In this document: in pieces, positions 45,282 through 54,134 of the stretch
How positions within the stretch are numbered: position 1 is the stretch's first letter
Layout: the number at the start of each line of letters is the position of its first letter
NCBI RefSeq assembly: GCF_001922585.1
Contig: NZ_MRBS01000007.1
Coordinates: 62,001 to 126,000, forward strand
DNA length: 64,000 nucleotides
Direction of reading: 5' to 3'
From: Pantoea sp. 1.19
GTDB lineage: Bacteria; Pseudomonadota; Gammaproteobacteria; Enterobacterales; Enterobacteriaceae
The notes under the pieces: model-generated
What the model was told of the DNA's origin: nothing
Databases searched by the model: none
What the model saw: only the letters and a program-made list of their open reading frames with translations
Translations under genes and position numbers: made by a program

Positions 45282-46244
45282 ATGCTATCTGGAGTCCTTT
45301 TTGCCCTCGTCGCGGGGCTGATGTGGGGGCTGATTTTCGTCGGCCCGGTCGTGATCCCCGATTATCCGGCTGCGCTTCAGTCCGCGGGTCGCTACGTGGC
45401 GTTTGGGCTGATTGCCCTGCCGCTGGCCTGGTTCGATCGCCGTCGCCTGCGTACCTTGGTACGCGCCGACTGGGTGGAAGCGGTCAAACAGACACTGATT
45501 GGCAATCTGCTGTACTACTTTTTTCTGGCCAGCGCTATTCAGCGGACCGGCGCACCGGTCTCGACGATGATTATCGGCACGCTGCCGGTGGTGATGTCGG
45601 TCAGTGCCAATCTGTTATACGGGCGCGAAGAGGGACGGCTGCGCTGGAGCAAGCTGATTCCGTCACTGCTGCTGATCCTCATCGGGCTGGCGTGTGTCAA
45701 TCTGGCCGAGTGGCAAGTGATACCGGATCGCGATCCGCAGCGCTATGCTGGCGGGATCCTGCTGGCCTGTGCGGCCGTGGTATGCTGGACGTGGTTCCCG
45801 CTGCGCAATGCGCGCTGGCTGCGTCGTCATCCTACGACCCGTCCGCAAACCTGGGCGACGGCCCAGGGGCTGGTCACCCTGCCGCTGGCGCTGCTGATGT
45901 ATCTGCTGGTCTGCGGGCAGCTATACGGGCAGTCCGCCGCTTTTCCCCTGCCGTTTGGGCCGCGTCCGGCCGTATTTATCGGCCTGATGCTGCTGATCGG
46001 TCTTTGCTGCTCCTGGCTGGGGGCGCTGTGCTGGAATGAGGCCAGTCAACGGTTGCCGACGGTTCTGGTGGGGCCGCTGATTGTCTTTGAGATCCTCGCC
46101 GGTCTGGCTTATACCTTTTTGCTGCGCCAGGCCTGGCCGCCGCTGCTCACCCTCGCGGGCATCGTGTGTCTGCTGACCGGGGTCGTGGTGGCGATGCGCC
46201 TTCGCCCGGAGCCGGTCACCGTGGCGGTGAGCTCGTCGGGCTGA
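45282..46244 (+). CDS. EamA/DMT-family transporter
   Basis: A 320-residue inner-membrane protein with ten predicted helices in two repeats, of the drug/metabolite transporter superfamily: SGVLFALVAGLMWGLIFVGP at the start and PLIVFEILAGLAYTFLL late. The first residues and the loop after helix 2 (WFDRRRLRTLV) support an inside-basic topology. The substrate is unknown. The gene stands alone. Confidence 0.85.
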   Translation: MLSGVLFALVAGLMWGLIFVGPVVIPDYPAALQSAGRYVAFGLIALPLAWFDRRRLRTLVRADWVEAVKQTLIGNLLYYFFLASAIQRTGAPVSTMIIGTLPVVMSVSANLLYGREEGRLRWSKLIPSLLLILIGLACVNLAEWQVIPDRDPQRYAGGILLACAAVVCWTWFPLRNARWLRRHPTTRPQTWATAQGLVTLPLALLMYLLVCGQLYGQSAAFPLPFGPRPAVFIGLMLLIGLCCSWLGALCWNEASQRLPTVLVGPLIVFEILAGLAYTFLLRQAWPPLLTLAGIVCLLTGVVVAMRLRPEPVTVAVSSSG

Positions 46245-46936
46245 GCAGGCCGCAGTGGAAGCGAGTATCAGCATCCCTCCATGGTGAAAAAGCCAGCGGC
46301 GCGTCGAGTCGCCAGCTTGGCCTGCACGTGTTACCCCTTCCGCTCATTAGCGCGGCGAATGCCAGGGGGTATCGCCGCCCGCCACCGGCGGAGCGGGACC
46401 CACAAGGACCACGCCTGGCCAGGATCGCAGATCTGCGCATTGCCGTTATGTCCGCGGCACTGCCACAGTATCCGCCCGGGCACCATAGGAAAACTCGCTA
46501 ATCCCGCTGCTGACCTTTTGGCGTATCCTGCAGTCCGGCTGGAGAGTGAGCGTGTCAGAAGAGACGTGGGCCGGGCGAATGGCTGCGCCAGCCGCCACGA
46601 CAGGGCGGGCAGGATGATGAATTTACCGCGCGGGCGCCGCCGGCCGCAAAGATTAGCACCGCAGCCATGGCAGACGCGGTGCTGACCGGTAATCAGCCGC
46701 AAAATCGACCGATTCGTTAGAACGGATAATCAATGCCCGCGGTCGCGCGGGCGGATTGCATTGGGCATGACGCAGGGCGCGGCGGACTCCGTCACCGGCG
46801 GGGGCGGGAGCTATCGTAATGGCGCTGCGCCCGCGACGGAGTGAGCTGGAAGCCGCGCGCCGGCCATCGGCGACGTGGACGATAGCACAGAGTGCCAGCC
46901 TGTTGATTGAGGGATAACATTGTATTTATCCGATGA
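46245..46936. other. Non-coding or decayed 0.7-kb stretch
   Basis: GC-rich, with several short overlapping frames but none with a good start or recognisable product. A short GC palindrome is present around 46738-46754. It may be debris between the EamA gene and the IS3 relic; I see nothing else. Confidence 0.5.
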
Positions 46937-47332
46937 TTAGGTGTGGCCACCCCCTTGTGGATAGTGGTAGACGCTGCGGCTGATATCGAGCAGACGACAG
47001 CTGCGGCGAGTGCCAATCTCATAGGTATTTTGCAGGTAGTTGACCGCCCGGCGCTTATCGCTGGTGGTAAAGAAGTTTTTAACGACGCTTTGCAACATCT
47101 CTTTATCCGCCGTGAGTTGCTGTAGCTCGCGCGCCATGGCGTGAAGCTGATCCTCTAACGCCTTGATCTTTCTTCCTTCCTCCGAGGACAGGCCCCCAAA
47201 CTTTTTCTTCCAGCTATAGAAGGTGGCTTCTGAGATGCTCAGCTCGTCGCAGATAAGCTTAACCTTCTTGCCATGTTCAGACGCTTTAATCACGCTGGTG
47301 ATTTGCTCTTCCGTATATCGTGACTTTCTCAT
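46937..47332 (-). mobile_element. IS3-family transposase relic
   Basis: 131 codons: a full OrfA-like part (MRKSRYTEEQITSVIKASEHG, helix-turn-helix ICDELSISEATFYSWKKKFGG, leucine zipper KIKALEDQLHAMARELQQL). This is followed in the same frame by the first 35 residues of OrfB (KRRAVNYLQNTYEIGTRRSCRLL), ending soon after SVYHYPQ. The DDE catalytic domain is missing, so it is inactive. Terminal repeats were not located. Confidence 0.82.
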
Positions 47333-47879
47333 AAAGCTTTTACCTTTCTTAACTGTTAGGGAGTGGGAGACGCTGAATTAATAAATGGATCGGTTAGGGG
47401 TATTTATTTATGCAGCGACATTGTTAACGTACGACGAAAATACATGGTTAACTTAAAGGAATATTAATGAATATCATCATGGGATTTATCTTATTTTAAT
47501 GGCTTTGCGTTTTGCTCGCTTCCTGCCGTCCTGGTTTTACTATAAGTTTATTCCATGTTTAGTCGGTCGTGTAGCGAAGCAGAAATGGCCCATCTGCCCA
47601 TCGCTGCTTAATAGCGTAGCCAGCTAACGAAATAAGTTATTTGTCATAATTAATTATTTAACTTACTCAGATACGATCGGGTCACGGGGAAGACATGACT
47701 GACTGATGGCTTGCCCTGACTGGCATATTGCTGAACCGGTGACGGTCGGCATGCTGCTGTTTGCCCCATCACTGCACCGTACCCGGTGTGACTTATCCGT
47801 ATCGGGTAGACCATCGGCAGGCGTTAGCTCACAGGGTGGTGAGAATAGATAAGCAATCGTTTTTCAGAAGGATATGTAG
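47333..47879. other. AT-rich gap before the flippase gene
   Basis: About 550 bases, lower in GC than the surroundings, upstream of the flippase/ATP-grasp pair and probably holding its promoter. A 42-codon open frame at 47499-47627 (MALRFARFLPSWFYYKFIP and onward, a basic aromatic peptide) could be the relic of a lost glycan gene but has no clear ribosome-binding site. No JUMPstart/ops element was found. Confidence 0.45.
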
Positions 47880-49136
47880 ATGAAATTCAGCATTATGTCT
47901 AACGCGGCCTGGATGATGTCGGAGAAAGTGGTTTCCGTATTTGGCGTTATATTTGTCACCTCCTACGTGGCAAAGTCATTTGGTCCTTCCGTCTTCGGTC
48001 AAATGGCCTTTTCTACTTCGCTGTTTTCCGTGGTGCAGACCATTGCGATTTTCGGTACCGAGACGCTGTTATTTAAGCATGTCAGCCGTAATGTGCAAAA
48101 AGGCAAAAGGCTGATGGCAATCGCCCGTCAGTTGCGTCTGGCGCTGCTACTGCTGGTGTCGGTGCCGGTGCTACTCTACGTCTGGCTGGCGATGGCGGAA
48201 AATTTTAGGGTGTTTACCCTGGCCGCGTTTTGGGCAGCCTTATTTTTCACACAGGATATATTCAGCGTATATAACAACGCGCGACTGGCTTCCCGATTAA
48301 ATACGCTGGCAAACTCGCTGGGCATGCTGGCCAGTTTTGCCATCAGTTTTAGCGTCGCGTGGTGGCAACTCAGTCCGGTTTTTCTGGCGTTCTCAATTAT
48401 CGTGGTGTCGCTGATTCCGTTTATGATTAAGCGCTACCTTTTTTTTAAAGCGCAGGTGCTGAGCAGCCCGCCGCTGGCGAAACGGAAACGTTATCTGCGC
48501 TATCTGCTGTGCGCCGGCTTGCCGCTGGCGATATCCAGCATTCTGATTTCGGTGCAGGTGAAAACCGCGCAGTTTTTTCTGGTCGGCGTGAGCTCTGCTA
48601 AAGAGCTGGGCCTGTTTGCCGCGGCGAATACCCTCTCCGCCTCGTGGATTTTTATTCCGGTGGCCATCATTACATCGTGCTTCACTGAAATTTTCAGGGA
48701 GCGTGCTGATGTCGCGGTCAGGCTGACCGCCCGTCTGTATGGCTATGTGATGGCGGTTTCGCTGCTGATGCTGATCGTCGTTTCGCTGGTGGGCGAGCGG
48801 CTGATTATGGCTCTGTATGGAGCAGACTACGCACGTTCGGGCACTCTTCTTATTCTGCTTGCCCTGGCCACCAGCTGTTCGGCGATGGGCACCGTAGCCT
48901 ACCGTTTTATGGTGAAAGAGGGCGGCTATCACTACCTGTTAAAAAAAATTGCCTGCCTGCTGTGCATCAGTATTCCGCTGAGCTGGGTGCTGATCCACTG
49001 GCTGGGACTGCGCGGTGCCGCATGGAGCGTTTTTTTAACAGAGTTACTGTCGCTCACCGTAATGAATTACTTCTTTAAGCACGGCGTCATTTTCGATATT
49101 CAACGCTCCTCACTGAATTACAAAACGTACAAATGA
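47880..49136 (+). CDS. Polysaccharide flippase (Wzx/MATE-like)
   Basis: A 418-residue membrane protein with about twelve helices, of the polysaccharide transport (PST/Wzx) family: NAAWMMSEKVVSVFGVIFVTSYVA at the start and ALYGADYARSG late. Such proteins flip lipid-linked glycans across the inner membrane. It has an AAGGAT site. Only one other glycan-type gene follows, so this is not a normal polysaccharide cluster. The local GC content is lower than that of the core genes. Confidence 0.83.
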   Translation: MKFSIMSNAAWMMSEKVVSVFGVIFVTSYVAKSFGPSVFGQMAFSTSLFSVVQTIAIFGTETLLFKHVSRNVQKGKRLMAIARQLRLALLLLVSVPVLLYVWLAMAENFRVFTLAAFWAALFFTQDIFSVYNNARLASRLNTLANSLGMLASFAISFSVAWWQLSPVFLAFSIIVVSLIPFMIKRYLFFKAQVLSSPPLAKRKRYLRYLLCAGLPLAISSILISVQVKTAQFFLVGVSSAKELGLFAAANTLSASWIFIPVAIITSCFTEIFRERADVAVRLTARLYGYVMAVSLLMLIVVSLVGERLIMALYGADYARSGTLLILLALATSCSAMGTVAYRFMVKEGGYHYLLKKIACLLCISIPLSWVLIHWLGLRGAAWSVFLTELLSLTVMNYFFKHGVIFDIQRSSLNYKTYK

Positions 49137-49145
49137 GGTCACGAG

Positions 49146-50096
49146 ATGAAAAGCATGAAGTACCTGAAGCGCGGTATTAAACACACGCTGCGCTATCTGG
49201 TCAACAAAATGCCGTGGACCACGGTTGACAGCATTCACTATTTTCATAAGTTTCACCGCTTGCCCAACATCCGTGAACCGAAGTTATTCAATGAGAAGGT
49301 GTTGAACCGCAAGTTTATCAACGGCGATCATGCCCGCTACGCGCGGCTGTCCGATAAGCTGTGCGTACGCGAATACATCGCCAGCAAGATCGGCGAAGCG
49401 TACCTCGTCCCGCTGATTTATGAAACCGACGATCCGGCCACTTTGTTAAGCCTGCCGTCGCTGCGACACACCGTAATTAAGCCTAACCACGGATCGGGAA
49501 TGGTGGACATTCTGCTGGAAGAGCCGGATGCGCAGCGTAAACAGCAGCTTATCGCCCGCTGTAAAGCGTGGCTGGCGGTGGATTTCTCGTTCACCTATCG
49601 CGAAATCCACTATCGCTTCATTAAACCGCGCATTCTGGTCGAACAATATATCGGTGAAGGGGGGAGAGCCGCCGTGGATTACAAATTCCATATGTTCAAT
49701 AAACGTGATGGTAATTTTGAATACGTGCTGCAGGTTATCTACAACCGCGGAGCGCCGCGACTGTCGATGAACTTTTACGTTAATAATCTGCGCGACGCCT
49801 TTCACAAAATTCGCGATACCGGGTTAGATATCCGTCAGGATGAGGCCATGCTGACGCAGGCTCTGCTGCTGTCGCGCGAGCTGGCGAGTGAGTTTGATTA
49901 CGTGCGGGTTGACTGGTATCTGCAGGGAGAGCAGCTCTATTTTGGCGAGTTGACCTTCACCCCCGGAGCCGGATTAGTGACCGGCCTCGACGGCGGCCTG
50001 AATCAGCTGATGGGCGATATGTGGATTCAGGACCGCAAAGCGGACACGGCCCGGGAAGACGATCGAACGCTGCCGGTGGTGCTAAAAAAGATATAA
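49146..50096 (+). CDS. TupA-type ATP-grasp protein
   Basis: A 316-residue protein of the ATP-grasp TupA family: KVLNRKFINGD, TVIKPNHGSGMVDILL (ATP-binding), ILVEQYIGE, FDYVRVDWYLQGEQLYFGELTFTPGAG (metal-binding end). TupA-type enzymes add amino acids or similar groups to cell-surface polymers. It begins 9 bases after the flippase stop and is surely co-transcribed. Substrate and polymer are unknown. Confidence 0.85.
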   Translation: MKSMKYLKRGIKHTLRYLVNKMPWTTVDSIHYFHKFHRLPNIREPKLFNEKVLNRKFINGDHARYARLSDKLCVREYIASKIGEAYLVPLIYETDDPATLLSLPSLRHTVIKPNHGSGMVDILLEEPDAQRKQQLIARCKAWLAVDFSFTYREIHYRFIKPRILVEQYIGEGGRAAVDYKFHMFNKRDGNFEYVLQVIYNRGAPRLSMNFYVNNLRDAFHKIRDTGLDIRQDEAMLTQALLLSRELASEFDYVRVDWYLQGEQLYFGELTFTPGAGLVTGLDGGLNQLMGDMWIQDRKADTAREDDRTLPVVLKKI

Positions 50097-50124
50097 CGTG
50101 CTGAGCGGCAGACGCGCCGGTCGC

Positions 50125-50406
50125 TCAGGGTAACGGCCAGTCGGTCGGCGCGCGACTTAGCGTATCCAGAAAGCTGCCTTTCAGGGTATTCCACAGGGCG
50201 TACAGCTGATCGCTGCTCAGTGAGATGCCCAACAGGCCGGTGACAAACCAGCAAGACATACCGATGCCAATGCCGCTAAACAGTACGGCCAGTACCGGGT
50301 GGCGACGCTGACGGCATTTCACATGGAAGGTGCTGGCAAAAAACATCATTACGGCGCTGAATAGCTCCCAACGCATCATCAGCATACTGGCTGTGAGGGT
50401 GCCCAT
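50125..50406 (-). CDS. yjcB: YjcB-like membrane protein
   Basis: A 93-residue protein with two or three hydrophobic helices. MGTLTASMLMMRWELFSAVMMFFAST and CWFVTGLLGI match E. coli YjcB, which also lies near ssb and soxS. The function is unknown. It has a GAGGAG site upstream of the ATG. In E. coli it directly follows ssb; here 11 kb separate them. Confidence 0.85.
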   Translation of the reverse strand: MGTLTASMLMMRWELFSAVMMFFASTFHVKCRQRRHPVLAVLFSGIGIGMSCWFVTGLLGISLSSDQLYALWNTLKGSFLDTLSRAPTDWPLP

Positions 50407-50482
50407 GGTTCTCCTCGTTTGCGGACCTGACCGTTAATGTGGCCGCGCCGGGGCGTGCACAGCGCCCGGCGTGGCGTAAAAG

Positions 50483-50498
50483 TGTGATGCTCGTCACA
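50483..50498. promoter_or_regulatory. CRP site at the yjcB promoter
   Basis: TGTGATGCTCGTCACA is a perfect TGTGA-N6-TCACA dyad. A minus-strand TATAAT (50503-50498) abuts it, so bound CRP would cover the yjcB start point and probably repress. The remainder of the 372-base gap to the diguanylate cyclase gene shows no further motif I can name. Confidence 0.65.
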
Positions 50499-50778
50499 TT
50501 ATATCACGATGGACGCCCCGGTGAACACGATTTACACCGGGCGTAATGCCCGCCGCTTCCCGTGAGTGGCGAGGCCACCGGGAGACAATTGAGAGCATGC
50601 CTGGCGGGGGATGTATTGTTGCCAGGCGCGTCGCGGATGATTATCCCCGGCTATTTTTATCGCCATCCACCTTCGGCTGGTGGTGGCGTTGCCGTGGGCG
50701 AACAGTGTGGCGTGCCCCCCGGTTATCCTCCGTAAGGAATAGTGTCCTGCCGCACAACGTGTGACTGGAGATCTGTCC

Positions 50779-52062
50779 ATGAGGTTGCAACATCCTGATG
50801 CCGGTGTGGCCGCGGCGGCGGACGTACTCGAGCGCCCGACGCGGCGGCAGACGCTTAATCGTATTCATCTCATCATCATCGCGATCGCCTTTTTGCTGAC
50901 CAGCGGCTCGCTTGCGCTGCTCTCACTGCTGGCGTTGAAGCAGTATGCTGCCAGTAACCTGCAGCTGGTGGCCGAGAGCCTGAGCGTCTCGGCGCGCAGC
51001 GAACTGCTGCGGCACGATGCCGGTTCGCTGCAGGAGCTGCTGGCCAGCCTCGGGCAGCGTGGTCTGTATGCTGAAGCGCGCATTTCCGCCGTGAATGGCG
51101 CGGTTATCGCGTGGCGAAAGCCGGTTACCGGGTCCAGCGGCCCGATCGAACGCTGCCTCAGCCACTGGCTGTTTCCCGCGCCGGTCACCGTGGCGGTGCG
51201 GCAGCACCAGCGCTGGCTGGGCGAAGTCTGGGTGCGGGGTGATGCCAGGGCAATTTGCGGCTATCTGTGGATCGCCGGCGTATGGCTGCTGGGCTGCCTG
51301 CTGATCGTGGGGGCGATCGCCGGCTGGCTGTCGGCACGGATGCACCGCGGCATCGTGCTGACCCTGCGGCACGTTGCCGCGGTGGCTCACGATGTTCGGG
51401 TTCGTCGCGCCTTCTCGCGGCGGATACCGTCGGCAAACATCGCCGAACTGCACAAGCTGAGCTGTGATTTCAACGGCCTGCTTGACGAGCTGCACGGCTG
51501 GCAGCAGCACTGGCAGCAGGAGAACGCCGCGCGCTCCTGGCAGGCCCGTCATGATGCCATGACCGGGCTGCCCAACCGCATCGCCTTTGAGCAGGCGCTG
51601 AATAAATGCTTTGTTCCGCCACGGCAGCTGGACCGGCTGGCGCTACTGTTTATTGATGTTGACCGCTTCAAGCGGATCAACGATACCTGGGGCCACGCCG
51701 CAGGCGATAGCGTGCTGGTCGAGACGGCGCGGCGTCTGCGCCAGGCGGTGGGGGGGCGCGGCAGCGTCGCGCGGCTCGGTGGCGACGAATTTGCCGTGTT
51801 ACTGGAGGGGGAAGGAGGAGAGACGTTGATTGCCGACACCGCGCGCAGGATCCTGCGCGCGATGGCCGCCCCGATGCGGCTGCTAAACGGCGACGGTTAC
51901 CCGCAGACCTTGAGTATTGGCGCTGCGCTGGCGCGGGATCACGCCTCGCCCGGCGCCCTGCTGATGCAGGCCGATGTGGCAATGTACCATATTAAAGAAT
52001 TGGGTGGCGGATGGTACCTCTCCCCCGCGCTGTGGGAGCGCGCAGCCAGCGGCGCCTGCTAA
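50779..52062 (+). CDS. Membrane diguanylate cyclase, DgcN (YfiN)-like
   Basis: Makes cyclic di-GMP. It has 427 residues from the ATG at 50779 (GGAG site), with a GTG at 50761 as a weaker choice. Two membrane helices flank a periplasmic CHASE8-type sensor containing the DgcN-like SHWLFPAP, then a HAMP region, then GGDEF with HDAMTGLPNR and an intact RLGGDEFAV active site. The allosteric RxxD site before it reads RGSV, so product inhibition is probably lost, as in E. coli DgcN. In E. coli this place holds the phosphodiesterase pdeC. Confidence 0.85.
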   Translation: MRLQHPDAGVAAAADVLERPTRRQTLNRIHLIIIAIAFLLTSGSLALLSLLALKQYAASNLQLVAESLSVSARSELLRHDAGSLQELLASLGQRGLYAEARISAVNGAVIAWRKPVTGSSGPIERCLSHWLFPAPVTVAVRQHQRWLGEVWVRGDARAICGYLWIAGVWLLGCLLIVGAIAGWLSARMHRGIVLTLRHVAAVAHDVRVRRAFSRRIPSANIAELHKLSCDFNGLLDELHGWQQHWQQENAARSWQARHDAMTGLPNRIAFEQALNKCFVPPRQLDRLALLFIDVDRFKRINDTWGHAAGDSVLVETARRLRQAVGGRGSVARLGGDEFAVLLEGEGGETLIADTARRILRAMAAPMRLLNGDGYPQTLSIGAALARDHASPGALLMQADVAMYHIKELGGGWYLSPALWERAASGAC

Positions 52063-52454
52063 CGGATATGAGGACGGGTAACGACGCGCGCGCTGCCGGG
52101 TTCCCACGGACGCTGGCGCTGCAAATATTCCCGACGCATGGTTTGACGCCAGGCCGTGGGGGTTTTATCAAACTGGCGGCGGAACACCCGCGAGAAAGTT
52201 TGCTGAGAGTCGTAACCGTACTGCATGGCGATATCAAATACCGGGCGCTGGGTGGTGCAAAGCGCCTCTGCGGCCAGCGTCAGGCGCCGTTCGCGAATGT
52301 AGTTACCCAGCGTTTGCTGGGTGACGCTGCGGAACATGCGCTGCAGATGCCACTTCGAATAGCCCGATCGCGCGGCCACCTCATCAATGGACAGCGGCTT
52401 GTCCAGGTTGGCGTCAATCCACTCGGTCAGCGTATGAATGATCTCGTCATGCAT
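52059..52454 (-). CDS. soxS: Superoxide response activator SoxS
   Basis: AraC-type activator of the superoxide regulon. SGYSKWHLQRMFRSVTQQTL and FDIAMQYGYDSQQTFSRVFR match E. coli SoxS. It has 131 residues against 107 in E. coli: an extra arginine-rich tail of about 24 residues (RREYLQRQRPWEPGS and onward) that reaches the stop of the convergent dgcN-like gene (4-base overlap). It is divergent from soxR over the SoxR operator. Confidence 0.93.
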   Translation of the reverse strand: MHDEIIHTLTEWIDANLDKPLSIDEVAARSGYSKWHLQRMFRSVTQQTLGNYIRERRLTLAAEALCTTQRPVFDIAMQYGYDSQQTFSRVFRRQFDKTPTAWRQTMRREYLQRQRPWEPGSARVVTRPHIR

Positions 52455-52561
52455 CCTGTCTTTTCCTTATCAGCCAGGGTCGATACGGCGCTGTACGCCA
52501 TCCGACGTGAACAAAGTGCGGGGCACGGCCCTCGCAGAACTGCTGGATGCTGAGTATAATT

Positions 52562-52579
52562 CCTCAAGTTAACTTGAGG
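52562..52579. promoter_or_regulatory. SoxR operator in the soxS promoter
   Basis: A perfect 18-base palindrome CCTCAAGTTAACTTGAGG, the same core as the E. coli SoxR site. On the minus strand it lies between TTTACC and TATACT elements separated by 19 bases, the over-long spacer that SoxR distorts to activate soxS. Confidence 0.95.
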
Positions 52580-52591
52580 TAAAGTGTGCAA

Positions 52592-53071
52592 ATGAAAAAA
52601 GTTCGCAATAGCACCATGAAGAGCGTGCTGACGCCGGGAGAGGTGGCAAAGCGCAGCGGCGTAGCGGTATCAGCACTGCATTTTTATGAACAGAAGGGGT
52701 TAATCGCCAGCAGCCGCAATGAAGGCAATCAGCGGCGCTACGGGCGCGATGTGCTGCGGCGGGTAGCCATTATTAAAGTGGCGCAGCGCATCGGTATTCC
52801 CCTCGGTACGGTCGCCGAAAGCCTGCGCGATGTGCCGGTGGGCAAGCGCATTTCAGAAAAGGAGTGGGCCACGCTGACCGCACACTGGCGCGAGGAGCTC
52901 GACAAACGCATCGCGACCCTGGCGCGGCTGCGTAACGATCTGGATGGCTGCATCGGCTGCGGCTGCTTGTCTATGCGCGACTGCCCGCTGCGCAATCCCG
53001 GCGATAAGCTGGCCGAGCAGGGAACCGGTGCAATTTTGCTGGCCCCGCCGGAAACAGAAGAAGGGAAGTGA
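52592..53071 (+). CDS. soxR: Redox-sensing regulator SoxR
   Basis: MerR-family sensor with a [2Fe-2S] cluster. Helix-turn-helix [21 protein letters not shown]; cluster ligands Cys120, Cys123, Cys125 and Cys131 in [13 protein letters not shown]-terminal [13 protein letters not shown]. It has 159 residues from the ATG at 52592 (a GTG at 52586 would add two). It is followed 37 bases later by a glutathione transferase gene. Confidence 0.96.
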   Translation: MKKVRNSTMKSVLTPGEVAKRSGVAVSALHFYEQKGLIASSRNEGNQRRYGRDVLRRVAIIKVAQRIGIPLGTVAESLRDVPVGKRISEKEWATLTAHWREELDKRIATLARLRNDLDGCIGCGCLSMRDCPLRNPGDKLAEQGTGAILLAPPETEEGK

Positions 53072-53108
53072 CTATACTGTTGGCAGACCTGACCAATAAG
53101 GAAAGCGC

Positions 53109-53777
53109 ATGATCACCGTGCATCATCTGGAAAAATCCCGATCCCATCGCATTCTATGGCTGCTGGAAGAGCTGGAGGTGCCGTACCAGCTGAAGGTGTA
53201 TCAGCGTGAAGGATCGATGCTGGCGCCCGAGTCATTAAAAAAAATACACCCCCTCGGCAAATCTCCGGTAATAACCGATGACAATCGGGTGGTTGCCGAA
53301 TCCGGAGCGATTCTGGAGTATCTGGCGCAGTACCATGACGCCGATGACCGGCTGACGCTTGCCGATCCCGATGCGCAGCTGCAGTGTCGCTACTGGCTGC
53401 ACTACGCTGAAGGATCGCTGATGCCGCTGTTGGTGATGAAACTGGTGTTTAGTCGCCTGAGCAAGCCGCCGGTACCGCTGGTGATGCGGCCGATTGGCAA
53501 GCTGTTTGCAACCGGAATCAATAAAGGCTTCCTGCATAAGCAGCTGGCCACGCACCAGCGGTTCATCGAAGCACACCTTAGCCGCCATCCGTGGTTTGCC
53601 GGCGAGCACTTCAGTATTGCCGATGTGCAGATGAGTTTTCCGCTGCTGGCGCTGACGCAGCGCGGCCCGGCGGACAGCCTGCCGGCAATCCGCGCGTGGC
53701 TGAAGAAGGTCGAAGCGCGTCCGGCCTGGCAGCGGGCGCTGGATAAGGGCGGTCCGCCGCTGGCCGCCCTGGATTGA
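53109..53777 (+). CDS. Glutathione S-transferase
   Basis: A 222-residue cytosolic GST: N-terminal thioredoxin-like domain with LEKSRSHRILWLLEELEVPY and the glutathione-binding ESGAILEYLAQY, then the helical domain with FSIADVQMSFPLLAL. It lies just after soxR and in the same direction, fitting a role in oxidative or electrophile stress. The 5' gap has a GGAAAG site. Confidence 0.9.
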   Translation: MITVHHLEKSRSHRILWLLEELEVPYQLKVYQREGSMLAPESLKKIHPLGKSPVITDDNRVVAESGAILEYLAQYHDADDRLTLADPDAQLQCRYWLHYAEGSLMPLLVMKLVFSRLSKPPVPLVMRPIGKLFATGINKGFLHKQLATHQRFIEAHLSRHPWFAGEHFSIADVQMSFPLLALTQRGPADSLPAIRAWLKKVEARPAWQRALDKGGPPLAALD

Positions 53778-54134
53778 TTCTCTCCCCCCACGCGCCGCGG
53801 GTTTCATCCGCGCGGCGCGCAATAAGAAAAAACGATGAGATCCCGTCTACCTTCAGCCTGTAGGCTGCTGTGGTCAGGGCGCTGCGCGTTATTCGCCATT
53901 ATCTGAAAATTTTGCCGTGAACAGTGTTGAAACAGGCGGCATAAAGTGAGGATAATCGTTTGCTTTTTTGATTACGCCGTCTGGCTATTTTTTATACGTG
54001 GCAAAGTAAACGTTTGCTTTTTCCGGTGCGAATGTGACCGGAAAGTCGTTTCCAGGGATGCAGACGCTGAACGCACGTGCCGTTCACTTTATTGCGTAGA
54101 CCCATAACAGAGAACACTTCGGGGAAGTATCACT
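53778..54134 (+). promoter_or_regulatory. ghxP control region with two PurR-type boxes
   Basis: A 357-base gap. GATAATCGTTTGCTTT (53951-53966) and AGTAAACGTTTGCTTT (54005-54020) resemble the PurR operator ACGCAAACGTTTGCGT, the second closely at its centre. They lie 115-185 bases before ghxP, a purine permease, which fits the PurR regulon. A GC-rich hairpin near 53790-53818 may end gst transcription. No purine riboswitch was seen. Confidence 0.6.
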
